A stretch of DNA of 64,000 nucleotides from Ruminococcus sp. (GCA_017480485.1 JAFVAN010000038.1:15936-79935); one strand, 5' to 3'. Counted from the stretch's first letter, positions 25,144-32,757 are shown. Notes: generated by a model from the letters alone, not told the origin. Translations and numbers: made by a program.

Positions 25144-25152
25144 TTTTGCACC

Positions 25153-25863
25153 TCAATTATATTTCTCATAGTCCGCATCAAACTCCGCAAGCTCGGCGAC
25201 CGTATCTATCTCAACGATCTGATCGGCGGTCACGGGGTTTATAACAAGGTCAAGCTTTTTAAGCTGCTGATCTACTATCTCGTCCCAGTATAGCTGCTCG
25301 TGGCCTTCATGGTCGTAGGCCTCTTCAACAGCGTCTGCAATTATCCTTGCGTCCCTCTGCTTGAAGTAAGAAATGCCGACCATGTTGTAGGTGTCCTTTC
25401 CGCCCTTGCCGACTCTGATGATGATCCCGTTCTCATCAAGGTCGAACACCCAGTCGTCCGAATAGCCCTCCACCATCCTGCCGTAGTAGCAGGACTTGTC
25501 CAGCTTTGCCGTAAATATCGACGGGTCAGAAACGTAAAGATCGGCCTCGCAGACAAAGCAGTCGGCGGTCCTCATCATCTCTCTTGCAGCGTAGATCGAG
25601 GAGATGTTGTTTTTCACCGTGTACTCCTTGTTCTCGATGATAGAAACATTCGGATATTTTTCGGCGAGAAAACCAAACTGCCCGCCAAGGTAGCCAACGA
25701 CTATGTATATATGCCCGACGCCCCTTGCTTCGAGGCCTTCTATTACAGTATCTATCAAATGGCGGCCGTGCGCCCTCACAAGGGGCTTCGGCACCCTTTC
25801 GGTAAGGGGCGCCATTCTTTTGCCGAGGCCTGCTGCCATTAGTATTGCGATCTCTTTTGACAT
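25153..25863 (-). CDS. pntC: CTP:2-aminoethylphosphonate cytidylyltransferase-like protein
   Basis: 236 residues of the LicC/PntC branch of the NTP-transferase family. The nucleotide loop AAGLGKRMAPLT (about 10-21), KPLVRAHGRHLID, ENKEYTVKNNISSIYAA and the metal-binding CEADLYVSD are all present. LicC activates phosphocholine with CTP, and PntC does the same for AEP, giving CMP-AEP for surface decoration. The operon makes AEP and has no choline kinase, so AEP is the likely substrate (inference). Neighbouring genes are 9 bases away on each side. Confidence 0.85.
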   Translation of the reverse strand: MSKEIAILMAAGLGKRMAPLTERVPKPLVRAHGRHLIDTVIEGLEARGVGHIYIVVGYLGGQFGFLAEKYPNVSIIENKEYTVKNNISSIYAAREMMRTADCFVCEADLYVSDPSIFTAKLDKSCYYGRMVEGYSDDWVFDLDENGIIIRVGKGGKDTYNMVGISYFKQRDARIIADAVEEAYDHEGHEQLYWDEIVDQQLKKLDLVINPVTADQIVEIDTVAELAEFDADYEKYN

Positions 25864-25872
25864 GATCTCTTC

Positions 25873-26583
25873 CTACTTATTCTTGCTCATTATCAGGTGG
25901 AAGGTGAAATCATCGTTCCAGTAGCCTTCCATATCGCAGCTGTAAAACTCGAGCTGCATATCGTGACCTGCAGCGAAATCCTCAAAAAGCTTTCTGCTGT
26001 AGAAGAGCTTCGGAAGATCGCGGTAGCGCTCCTCATAGTCCTCGATCTCGGCCTTCCTGAAAGCATGATAAGCGTCCTTCTTTTCAATATCGTGAATATC
26101 TATCAGCGCGATGGCGCTGTTGGCCTTGTTGTACATTCTCTCAAGCACGGCCAAGGCGTAATCATAGCTTTCAAAATATGAAAAAACAGAGTTTGAGAGG
26201 AGGCAATCATACTTCGGCTCTTCGGGCGTGTAGGCCGCCTCCGCACAAAGCAGATCATCCGTGTCCAGCACTTTTTCGGCTATTGAGATAAGCGCGTTTG
26301 AATAGTCAAGTCCGCCGACCCTCCAGCCGTCCTGAGCGAACATAAAAAGATTTGCGCCCGAACCGCAGCCAACCTCATAGATCGACCTGCTCGATGGTCC
26401 GTATTGCAGCAGCTTGTCCTTTGTCGTGTTATACTGCTTGATCAGAGAGTCAAGGGGGATGCCTCCAACGACATCGAAGCCGTTGCATCTTTTAAGCTCG
26501 GCGAACAGCTCGTTTTTATCGGCCTTGTCCAGCACCTCGGCTCTGAGCTCCCGTTTCTCCCAGATCTTTTTCCAGTTGTTCAC
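25873..26583 (-). CDS. Class I SAM-dependent methyltransferase
   Basis: 236 residues from the GTG at 26583, placed 9 bases after GGAGG; an in-frame GTG at 26592 overlaps that site. The fold shows YEVGCGSGANLFMFAQDGW (motif I, about 65-83), the acidic GLDYSNALI, and CLLSNSVFSYFES as motif IV. Methyltransferases in phosphonate operons can N-methylate AEP or modify the final polymer. Its position between PEP mutase and the cytidylyltransferase suggests the small molecule is methylated before or after activation. The substrate is not shown by the sequence. Confidence 0.82.
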   Translation of the reverse strand: MNNWKKIWEKRELRAEVLDKADKNELFAELKRCNGFDVVGGIPLDSLIKQYNTTKDKLLQYGPSSRSIYEVGCGSGANLFMFAQDGWRVGGLDYSNALISIAEKVLDTDDLLCAEAAYTPEEPKYDCLLSNSVFSYFESYDYALAVLERMYNKANSAIALIDIHDIEKKDAYHAFRKAEIEDYEERYRDLPKLFYSRKLFEDFAAGHDMQLEFYSCDMEGYWNDDFTFHLIMSKNK

Positions 26584-26598
26584 AAAGATCACCCTCCA

Positions 26599-27894
26599 TC
26601 ATATTTCATCTATCAGCGTGATGATATCCTTGATAGGCAGCAGCCTGTCATCAACTTCCTTTGCGCGGTGATATCTGAGGATATCCTCGGCGGTTTTCTG
26701 CATTGCGGGAAAAGCCGAACGTGTCAGCTGGTTCGCATAGATGACGATGTTCACTCCATGAGCTGCAAGCTCATCCTCAGTGATGATGTCAAAGCTGCTG
26801 GGGACTACGACCAAGGGAGTCTTTAAGTCACTTGCTCTGAATTTGTCGCAGAACTCGATTATCTCGGCAGGGTCCTTTTTGCGGCTGTGTATCATTATGC
26901 CGTCAGCCCCCGCCCTTACAAAGGCAAAGGCTCTCTCCAGGGCATCCTCCATCCCTTTTTCAAGGATAAGGCTCTCGATACGGGCAATTATCATAAAATC
27001 ATCCGTGAGCTGGGCCTTTTTTCCTGCGGCGATCTTCGCGCTCATCTCTTCTATAGTCGCCTGCGTCTGCTCGACCTCTGTTCCGAAGAGGCTGTTCTTT
27101 TTAAGCCCCTTCTTGTCCTCGATGATGACAGCGGACACACCCATTCTTTCAAGAGAGCGGACATTATATACAAAATGCTCGGTCAGTCCGCCTGTGTCGC
27201 CGTCGAAGATAATCGGCTTGGTGGTGACCTCCATGATGTCGTCGATCGTCCTGAAACGCGAGGTCATATCGACGAGCTCGATGTCGGGCTTGCCCTTTGC
27301 GGTGGAGTCGCACAAGGAGCTGAGCCACATTGCGTCAAACTGGTCAAGCATGCCCTCATGCTCAACGACCGTCTTTTCAACGATCAGCCCCGTCAGGCCG
27401 CTGTGAGCCTCCATTGCCTTAATTATCGGCGTCATCTCGATAAGCTGGCGGAGGCGCTTCCTTCTGTACTCCGGCATAGCCAGCTTCTCCCGCAGCTGAA
27501 GGTCTATCTTCTTGACCTTCTCGTTATATGTATAGGGAATATCCACAAGCTCTCCGCCGAACTTTTCCAGCAGCGCGACAACATGAGCCCTTATCGTTCT
27601 TTCAGGGCCTTCCTTCCAGTTATCCCCGTGAAGAACATAGTCCGGTCTCAGCTCGGCAATGATGTCATCATACAGCATATCGTCCTGGATAATGACCTCG
27701 TCTACGCCTTCAATATTGCGGTATAGCCTTACTCTTTCCTCCTGGCTGATGGTAGGGAACTTGTTATAGCGGATAAGGGCCTTATCGGAAAGGCAGCCAA
27801 CTACGACCTTTCCCAGCCTCTTGGCTGTGTTGATGACATTCATATGCCCTTCATGGATAACATCTGTGCAAAAACAAGTATAAGCTGTTTTCAT
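26599..27894 (-). CDS. pepM: Phosphoenolpyruvate mutase with N-terminal cytidylyltransferase domain
   Basis: Converts phosphoenolpyruvate to phosphonopyruvate, the C-P bond-forming first step of nearly all phosphonate pathways. 431 residues. Residues 1-130 are a TagD-like nucleotidyltransferase domain with the HxGH motif in TDVIHEGHMNV and the ISQEERV segment. Residues ~140-431 are the mutase barrel (PIIFDGDTGG, then the diagnostic EDKKGLKKNS, then ARIESLI). The same two-domain layout occurs in AepX-type proteins. The start has GAGGTGTTGAC. The N-terminal domain may activate a product or partner, giving the operon two cytidylyltransferases. Confidence 0.95.
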   Translation of the reverse strand: MKTAYTCFCTDVIHEGHMNVINTAKRLGKVVVGCLSDKALIRYNKFPTISQEERVRLYRNIEGVDEVIIQDDMLYDDIIAELRPDYVLHGDNWKEGPERTIRAHVVALLEKFGGELVDIPYTYNEKVKKIDLQLREKLAMPEYRRKRLRQLIEMTPIIKAMEAHSGLTGLIVEKTVVEHEGMLDQFDAMWLSSLCDSTAKGKPDIELVDMTSRFRTIDDIMEVTTKPIIFDGDTGGLTEHFVYNVRSLERMGVSAVIIEDKKGLKKNSLFGTEVEQTQATIEEMSAKIAAGKKAQLTDDFMIIARIESLILEKGMEDALERAFAFVRAGADGIMIHSRKKDPAEIIEFCDKFRASDLKTPLVVVPSSFDIITEDELAAHGVNIVIYANQLTRSAFPAMQKTAEDILRYHRAKEVDDRLLPIKDIITLIDEI

Positions 27895-27903
27895 GTCAAC
27901 ACC

Positions 27904-29037
27904 TCATTTGCTGTAGACCACAGGTATCTGAACGCCTGTTGCTTCAAGCGCTTCCCTGAACACCTCGAAGAAATCCTTTATATCACCCTCATCTATAGCC
28001 CCAAGAGCGCAGAGGCGGAAGGTGTTTGTAGTGCTTATCTTTCCGGGATAGATAGTATATCCCCGCTCATAGCAATAGTCGTGCACCTTCTCAAAGCTCC
28101 AGTTCTCGTCATCGGGATAGATCGCGGAGGAAACAAGACCGGCTCTGAGCTCAGGCTTGATGACCTGCCTGAAGCCCAGCTCCTCGAGGCCGTCGTTGAT
28201 AGCGTTGAACACTCTGGTATGTCTTGCCCACTTAGCCTCTTCGCCCTCTGCCCAATACTCTTTAAGAGCCTGAATGGTGGCGTAGATAGTCTGGACAGGC
28301 GGAGTAAAGTGCATCTCTCCTGTCTTCTCAAAAAACTCGTACTGGAGATAGAGGTTGCAGTAATAGCTCCTCTTGGGGTAGTCCTTGCTTGCCTCAATTA
28401 TAGCCTTATTTCCGACAATGAAGGAGAGCCCGGTGAAGGCCATAAGTCCCTTCTGTGCCGAGGCCATACAGAAGTCTATGTTATCCTTTTCAATGTCTAT
28501 CGGGCGCATAGCGTATGTGGAAGTTGTATCAACTGTAAATGTAGCACCAAACTTATGAGCAAGAGCTCCGATCTCACGGATAGGATTGAGAATACCTGTG
28601 CCTGTCTCATTGTGTGTGGTATGCACCAGTCCGATATCGGGGTTATCCTTCAGGGTCTGCTCCACAACAGCAAGGTCAGGTCTTTCATCAACAGGGAATT
28701 GCAGGTCTATATGCGGCAGGCCATAGTACTGACAGATCTCGACAGCACGGGTGCTGTATGCGCCGTTGTTCACAACAAGCACCTTTTTGCCCTCGGGCAG
28801 CAGGCTGTTGACGCACACATCAATATTGATAGTCCCCGATCCGCAAAACAGCACGCTGGTATACTTGTCGAGGTCGCCGTGAACGATCTTAACAAGATCC
28901 TCGCGCAGGCCCTTCATCAGCCCGCCAAACTCCTTCTCGCGGGGGCAGATATCGGGGATGACCTGGGCGTATTTTACGGTATCGGTCGTGGTCGAGGGGC
29001 CGGGATTGAGCAGGATGTTTCTTTTGATCGGATCCAT
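27904..29037 (-). CDS. phnW: 2-aminoethylphosphonate-pyruvate transaminase
   Basis: Interconverts phosphonoacetaldehyde plus alanine with AEP plus pyruvate; here it should run towards AEP because pepM and aepY are next to it. 377 residues, a PLP class V aminotransferase. ILLNPGPSTTTDTVKYAQ (about 8-25), CGSGTINIDV, HNETGTGILNP, and the PLP lysine in MASAQKGLMAF (about 195). The start has AGAGGTATACT. It is the first gene of the leftward operon, so the operon promoter must lie in 29038-29260; I see no consensus pair there. Confidence 0.95.
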   Translation of the reverse strand: MDPIKRNILLNPGPSTTTDTVKYAQVIPDICPREKEFGGLMKGLREDLVKIVHGDLDKYTSVLFCGSGTINIDVCVNSLLPEGKKVLVVNNGAYSTRAVEICQYYGLPHIDLQFPVDERPDLAVVEQTLKDNPDIGLVHTTHNETGTGILNPIREIGALAHKFGATFTVDTTSTYAMRPIDIEKDNIDFCMASAQKGLMAFTGLSFIVGNKAIIEASKDYPKRSYYCNLYLQYEFFEKTGEMHFTPPVQTIYATIQALKEYWAEGEEAKWARHTRVFNAINDGLEELGFRQVIKPELRAGLVSSAIYPDDENWSFEKVHDYCYERGYTIYPGKISTTNTFRLCALGAIDEGDIKDFFEVFREALEATGVQIPVVYSK

Positions 29038-29227
29038 AGTATACCTCTTTTCTTTCGATCTGATAATAGATCATTGTAAACGATGGCCAAAAAGCCTGTA
29101 AAACGGATTTTTAGATAAACTGCAAAAATGTCAGCCTATTCGTCCTTGGAAAACACTCGCATTAAAATTTTTATATATTTATCAAGAAGAACAGAAAATA
29201 TAATTACACAAAAGCATCAAAGAAAAA
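29038..29227 (-). promoter_or_regulatory. AT-rich upstream region of the AEP operon
   Basis: 190 bases of AT-rich DNA before phnW without a gene. The operon promoter should lie here, but only weak matches are seen (TTTACA then TTACAA 17 bases on, reading leftward near 29070-29100). Confidence 0.3.
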
Positions 29228-29255
29228 AAGCCCGCAAACCGAATGTTTGCAGGCT
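29228..29255 (-). terminator. Terminator downstream of the tRNA-Trp 3' end
   Basis: On the minus strand AGCCTGCAAAC pairs with GTTTGCGGGCT and is followed by seven Ts. It directly follows the tRNA-Trp fragment and would be the native terminator of that tRNA before the element inserted. Confidence 0.75.
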
Positions 29256-29261
29256 TTCATG

Positions 29262-29306
29262 TGGCAGGGGCAGAAGGGATCGAACCCTCGGCACGCGGTT
29301 TTGGAG
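29262..29306 (-). pseudogene. 3' fragment of tRNA-Trp (attachment-site remnant)
   Basis: On the minus strand the sequence starts in an anticodon loop CTCCAAAA (anticodon CCA), continues through half an anticodon stem, a T-arm with GGGTTCGATCCC, acceptor strand TGCCCCT and 3' GCCA. The 5' half is missing: upstream DNA (29307 on) is unrelated. This is the arrangement left when an integrase recombines into the 3' end of a tRNA gene. The intact copy is not elsewhere in the window. Confidence 0.75.
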
Positions 29307-29538
29307 TTAAGAACGTTTGTTCGCGCCGTATAATATAACCTCTTGAAAGTGCCGATTTTACGCGATTTTTAAAGCTCGCCTTGTAATAACTTGATGTATG
29401 ATTTTACCTCTTTTTACGGTTTTAGTTGTCAAATAGTTGTCCGAAACCAGATCGTAGCCAAAGATATAACAACTTTTAGCAAGGGATTCCTCATTCCAAA
29501 TTACAAGCCCTAATACTGCCAGTAAAAGCCCTGTTCTC

Positions 29539-29567
29539 ATTATACCAAGGCTCTCTCCAGTTGTCAA
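29539..29567 (-). promoter_or_regulatory. Perfect-consensus promoter facing out of the element
   Basis: Minus strand TTGACA (29562-29567), a 17-base spacer, TATAAT (29539-29544). It reads leftward through the attachment site. A 60-codon frame starts with the ATG that overlaps the -10, so it cannot be translated from this promoter's own transcript. In 29307-29587 there is no other supported gene. Confidence 0.7.
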
Positions 29568-29587
29568 TATCCATAAATTAAAAAATT

Positions 29588-29626
29588 AATAGCCTGCAAG
29601 TACCCTCATGGTGCTTGCAGGCTATT
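29588..29626 (-). terminator. Terminator of the integrase gene
   Basis: AATAGCCTGCAAG, a 13-base loop, then CTTGCAGGCTATT. On the minus strand it is followed by AATTTTTT, seven bases after the integrase stop. Confidence 0.85.
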
Positions 29627-29632
29627 ATTGTT

Positions 29633-31018
29633 TTATGCTTCCTTTTTCAAGCTGTCCGCACTGGGCAGCGGCAGTATGTTGTGCAAAGTTTCCGCAGCTT
29701 GCGCTTCGGCACTCTGTATCGCATGAATGTATATCCTGCTGGTTGTTGCTGATGTGGAATGTCCTAACCTCTGCGCCACCGCCGAGATCGGTGTGTGCGC
29801 CGCAAGCAAAAGTGTCGCACAGGTGTGACGCAGGGAGTGCAGGCAAATGTCCGGCAGAACATTCTCCGCCACGAATTTATAAAACCATGCTGTCACCGTA
29901 CCGGGATTGATAGGCTTGCCGTAATTGGTCGTAATCACTCGCCCGCTGTTGTGCCATTCAGAGCCAAGCATTGCCGCCTGTTCCTCCTGCCACCTCTTGT
30001 GATACTGAAGCAGCATTGCCAAGTCTGCGTCGATGTGGATAACTCTCTTTGAAGATATTGTTTTGGGTGTGCTTTCAAATACTCCCTTTTCAGGCAGATA
30101 CAGGCTGCTCCGCATTATATGTATCAGATTTTTCTCAAAGTCTATGTCCTGCCATTCAAGCCCGCAGGCCTCACCTCGGCGCATACCTGTTAGCAATAAT
30201 AAAGGTATGAGTACATCAAAAGGCTTGTCAGCCTTTTCATTTACCTTGATAAGAAGCTGCATTGCCTGCTCTTCATCAAGGTATCTCGCCTCCTTCTGCT
30301 GTACTCTCGGTGCTCTGACCCTTGAACAAGGATTGACGATAATCAGTCCGTCATACACAGCATTCTGCAATATATCCGACAGCACCCTATGGTGATGAAG
30401 AATAGTCCTTGCCGAAAGCTGCTTTTCAAGAGGGGTAAACAAATCCTCAAGCGGGAAGCGTAGAGCCTTTGACACAGCCTTCGCATTTTTCTCATTGAGG
30501 TTTCTTCCTGCCCTGATAGAATCGGTAGCTGTCAGTCCTATGCCGCATTTCTCCGCAAACTCCGGTCTGGTGTAGTCCTTCCTGCATATCTGCTTGCAGA
30601 GGTCTGTCGGCTTGTACTTTATGTCCTCTCTCTTTTCCTCGTAGAGATCGTCATAAAAAGCATAGATAGCGCCGGGCTGAATGTTCTCCAAGCGGTAATG
30701 ACCAAGAGCAGGCAGTATTCTTTTGAGCATTCCCTTGTAGCGGGTATAGGTGGTAGGCTCGACCTCCTTCTCCTTACGCTTCAGCCAATAATTCTCGACG
30801 TATTCAGAAAGCCTCATTTTGCTGTCAAGGCTCTGTACGTTCTTGAATTTCTTTTCAAACTCGGCAGCGACTATGTTCAGTTCCTTGTTTATCGCCCTTA
30901 CGCCCATATCGGGGTCGGGTGTCCAAGTCATCATATGAGCGATCTTCTTACCGTTTGCATCATAACCGCAGCTGACAGTTATCTGATAGCTCTTGCCTCT
31001 TTTTCTGATGTTAGCCAT
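29633..31018 (-). CDS. Tyrosine recombinase (integrase) with an inserted HTH-like segment
   Basis: 461 residues from the ATG at 31018 (site GGAGGAATTTTG). It catalyses integration and excision of the element. The N-terminal arm-binding domain (about 1-60, RKRGKSYQITVSCGYDANGKK) and the core-binding domain are followed by the catalytic domain with GMRRGEACGLEWQDID (catalytic Arg), HSLRHTCATLL, and LGHSTSATTSRIYIHA with the Tyr nucleophile. Between core and catalytic domains, about residues 165-225, an extra segment (ATDSIRAGRNLNEKNAKAVS) resembles a helix-turn-helix of the XRE type. It sits next to its attachment site, as expected. Confidence 0.92.
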   Translation of the reverse strand: MANIRKRGKSYQITVSCGYDANGKKIAHMMTWTPDPDMGVRAINKELNIVAAEFEKKFKNVQSLDSKMRLSEYVENYWLKRKEKEVEPTTYTRYKGMLKRILPALGHYRLENIQPGAIYAFYDDLYEEKREDIKYKPTDLCKQICRKDYTRPEFAEKCGIGLTATDSIRAGRNLNEKNAKAVSKALRFPLEDLFTPLEKQLSARTILHHHRVLSDILQNAVYDGLIIVNPCSRVRAPRVQQKEARYLDEEQAMQLLIKVNEKADKPFDVLIPLLLLTGMRRGEACGLEWQDIDFEKNLIHIMRSSLYLPEKGVFESTPKTISSKRVIHIDADLAMLLQYHKRWQEEQAAMLGSEWHNSGRVITTNYGKPINPGTVTAWFYKFVAENVLPDICLHSLRHTCATLLLAAHTPISAVAQRLGHSTSATTSRIYIHAIQSAEAQAAETLHNILPLPSADSLKKEA

Positions 31019-31238
31019 CAAAATTCCTCCATTCTTATGAAATTGTCAAAATACTCTTGACCCGAATGAAGAAATATGATACAATATTCTTGCTACAGTT
31101 CGTATCACTTTCTCCATTCGGGAAAGATTCGGACTATCTGCTTCGGGTGTTCAGAGTGTTCGCAGCACTCTACACTCGGAGCAGATTTATTTTAGCGAAT
31201 CCGCTTTCACACTTTAATGCGCTAAATTCGCTATAATT

Positions 31239-31267
31239 ATTATATATCAGAATGAACCGCAAGTCAA
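31239..31267 (-). promoter_or_regulatory. Promoter of the integrase gene
   Basis: Minus strand TTGACT (31262-31267), a 17-base spacer, TATAAT (31239-31244). The transcript would have a ~215-base leader containing inverted repeats before the integrase start, which allows post-transcriptional control. Confidence 0.75.
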
Positions 31268-31353
31268 GAGGTTTTCCGAAAGTCCCGCAAATTCTACGAA
31301 TCGAACAAAGGTGTTATTCAGAAATTGGTGATATTTTTAGATAATTCCCGTTA

Positions 31354-31382
31354 TTGACATATCCTTACTCTCATGATATAAT
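31354..31382 (+). promoter_or_regulatory. Perfect-consensus promoter for a short transcript
   Basis: TTGACA (31354-31359), exactly 17 bases, TATAAT (31377-31382), reading rightward into 31389-31455. No protein gene follows on this strand. Confidence 0.8.
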
Positions 31383-31388
31383 GAAAGC

Positions 31389-31455
31389 AATCGGGGTATG
31401 TGTTTTCGGATGCATACTTGGGGGAATCGGAGCAATCCGGTTCCCCTTTTGTATT
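31389..31455 (+). ncRNA. Candidate small RNA of the mobile element (~65 bases)
   Basis: It starts about 7 bases after the consensus promoter. It contains a first hairpin (GTATG...CATAC) and a terminator GGGGAATCGG, loop AGCAAT, CCGGTTCCCC, then TTTTG. It has no useful open frame. Its end faces the 3' end of the excisionase-like gene, so it may act as an antisense or trans-acting copy/excision regulator. Confidence 0.6.
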
Positions 31456-31460
31456 AGTAA

Positions 31461-31769
31461 TCAATATGTGTCTGATGATGTCATTTTACTGATACATTCG
31501 TAAAGGTCGGACTTTTTGATAAGTATCTTGCCGCGCTCACCTCTCCCGCTTCTTATGTGCGGAAGCTTATCCTGCTTGACTAGCTGGCGGACGGTGTTCT
31601 CAGTCAGCCCCTTGATCTGATCCGCACATTCCCTAACGGTAAGCATTTCGACAGGCTCACTTTCCTTCTTGACCTCTGCCTGCCTTACAGAACGCTCGTC
31701 CTGCTCTATGAGCTCCGTGAGCAGAGCGGTTATAGCATCAACTATTTCTCTTTTGCTCCTATCTGCCAT
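31461..31769 (-). CDS. Excisionase-family DNA-binding protein
   Basis: 102 residues. The N-terminal ~40 are charged and helical. The C-terminal half (MLTVRECADQIKGLTENTVR, then QLVKQDKLPHIRSGRGERGK) is the MerR/Xis-like helix-turn-helix used by excisionases of integrative elements to bend attachment-site DNA. The site AGAAAGGATAATAG precedes the ATG. It is the last gene of a leftward group (31461-33378) and lies near the integrase, which supports a role in excision control. Confidence 0.8.
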   Translation of the reverse strand: MADRSKREIVDAITALLTELIEQDERSVRQAEVKKESEPVEMLTVRECADQIKGLTENTVRQLVKQDKLPHIRSGRGERGKILIKKSDLYECISKMTSSDTY

Positions 31770-31832
31770 TTGGCTATTATCCTTTCTTTTATAATAGTAT
31801 AATTCTTTGGAGGGGGGTGTCCCCTATTCGTC

Positions 31833-32078
31833 TTATACGATACCCTCCCCTGCCGTCAAAGCCTGCCGCAGCGACTTGCCCGAACAAAGCATAGCAGTCT
31901 TGTTGCCCTCCAGATCGGTGACAACGGTAAACTTGCCGAAGCTGCCTATCTTTATCTCCTCACCCTCGGCAAGCACCTGCCGGATAGTGTCCATAACAGT
32001 ATTTATGTAGCGGTAGGCTGTCTGCTCTGATATACCCCTTCGGGCTGCCAGCTCTCTTGTAAACTTCTGTGTATCCAT
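31833..32078 (-). CDS. HU-like DNA-binding protein, short
   Basis: 81 residues, about ten fewer than ordinary HU. The helical N-terminus (FTRELAARRGISEQTAYRYI) and the GEEIKIGSFGKFTV beta-arm entry match HU/IHF. The DNA-gripping arm and the C-terminal helix are short or divergent (GKSLRQALTAGE). The ATG follows GGAGAGAGGGCAT and shares one base with the stop of the gene before it, so they are coupled. It probably shapes element DNA for recombination or transfer. Confidence 0.75.
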   Translation of the reverse strand: MDTQKFTRELAARRGISEQTAYRYINTVMDTIRQVLAEGEEIKIGSFGKFTVVTDLEGNKTAMLCSGKSLRQALTAGEGIV

Positions 32079-32263
32079 TATGCCCTCTCTCCTCTTTTTA
32101 CTATGTCAGCTATAGCCAGCATTACCTCAAAGCTTTCGACAAAGTCCATTTCAGCATAGAGCTTATCGACCAGTTCCTCCTCTGACAGTATAAGCTGGTC
32201 CGAAAGCTCGGTTATGCTAACTCCGAAGCACAACATCATCATAATGATTCTTTCATTAGCCAT
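32078..32263 (-). CDS. Small protein of the element, 61 aa
   Basis: The site GGAAAGGAATAAAAGC precedes the ATG, and the gene overlaps both neighbours by 1 and 8 bases. The protein is mostly helical and acidic (ITELSDQLILSEEELVDKLYAEM), with SITELSDQL resembling a helix-turn-helix. I do not recognise the family. Confidence 0.7.
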   Translation of the reverse strand: MANERIIMMMLCFGVSITELSDQLILSEEELVDKLYAEMDFVESFEVMLAIADIVKRGERA

Positions 32264-32648
32264 TGCTTTTATTCCTTTCCTTTATAAGTTCTTTTCTGAT
32301 GAAGGTAATATACCTTCTGCGCTTGCCGCCGATACGTTTTTCCGGGCGGTATCTCATATCCTTGCGCATTACCCAACCGACCTTTATGAGGTTAGCCCTG
32401 AACAGAGTATTGAGTACGTTCTGGATATTGACGCGGGGCTTGCCTATTTTGGTCAGGTAATCGTCACACATACCTATGACTACACTCGGAATGATGTAGA
32501 CATATTCCTCATCATAATATCCAAGCAGAGTTTTGCCCGGATCAATCATGTAATACTGATCTGCCGGGAGAAGGTATGTGCTCTTGTCAGCTACAAATGT
32601 CTTGACGAGGTACATGAAAACCTCGGTGTCTCTATTATCAAACCTCAT
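32256..32648 (-). CDS. Hypothetical protein, possibly winged-helix, 130 aa
   Basis: The start at 32648 sits 8 bases after GAGGGG; upstream ATGs are too near that site or lack one. The middle (VNIQNVLNTLFRANLIKVGW) looks like a helix followed by a basic wing (RPEKRIGGKRRRYITFIRKEL), suggesting nucleic-acid binding such as replication initiation or regulation. The gene overlaps the DUF3789 gene by 11 bases and the 61-residue gene by 8. The function is unknown. Confidence 0.6.
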   Translation of the reverse strand: MRFDNRDTEVFMYLVKTFVADKSTYLLPADQYYMIDPGKTLLGYYDEEYVYIIPSVVIGMCDDYLTKIGKPRVNIQNVLNTLFRANLIKVGWVMRKDMRYRPEKRIGGKRRRYITFIRKELIKERNKSNG

Positions 32649-32739
32649 ACTCATCACCCCTCTTGGCGGCAGCAAGCAGTGCTGCGGTAAAAAAGCCGAC
32701 AGTACCGCCGACCATTGTCCCTATAATAAACTTTATCAT
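32638..32739 (-). CDS. DUF3789 small membrane protein, 33 aa
   Basis: A gene missed by size cut-offs. The ATG at 32739 follows GGAGGAAAACATA. The peptide begins MIKFIIGTMVGGTVGFFTAA, a single glycine-rich membrane helix, and ends with a charged tail (KRGDEYEV). This matches the DUF3789 pattern common in conjugative and mobilizable elements of Firmicutes. It lies between the primase-like gene and the winged-helix-like gene. The role is unknown. Confidence 0.8.
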   Translation of the reverse strand: MIKFIIGTMVGGTVGFFTAALLAAAKRGDEYEV

Positions 32740-32757
32740 TATGTTTTCCTCCATATT

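Larger units (their letters stand above)
31019..31460. other. Control region between integrase and excisionase
   Basis: 440 bases with no protein gene. It carries a leftward promoter for the integrase (31239-31267), a rightward consensus promoter (31354-31382) with a short terminated transcript, and inverted sequences such as GAGTGTTCGCAGCACTC near 31157-31173 in the integrase leader. Confidence 0.6.

Noticed and set aside
27844..29079. Rightward 411-codon frame opposite phnW
   Set aside because: phnW is unambiguous on the minus strand.
29358..29567. Leftward 69-codon frame near the attachment site
   Set aside because: Its first codons are the -35/-10 promoter itself and the first ATG overlaps TATAATG, so it could not be translated from that transcript; the protein matches nothing I know.
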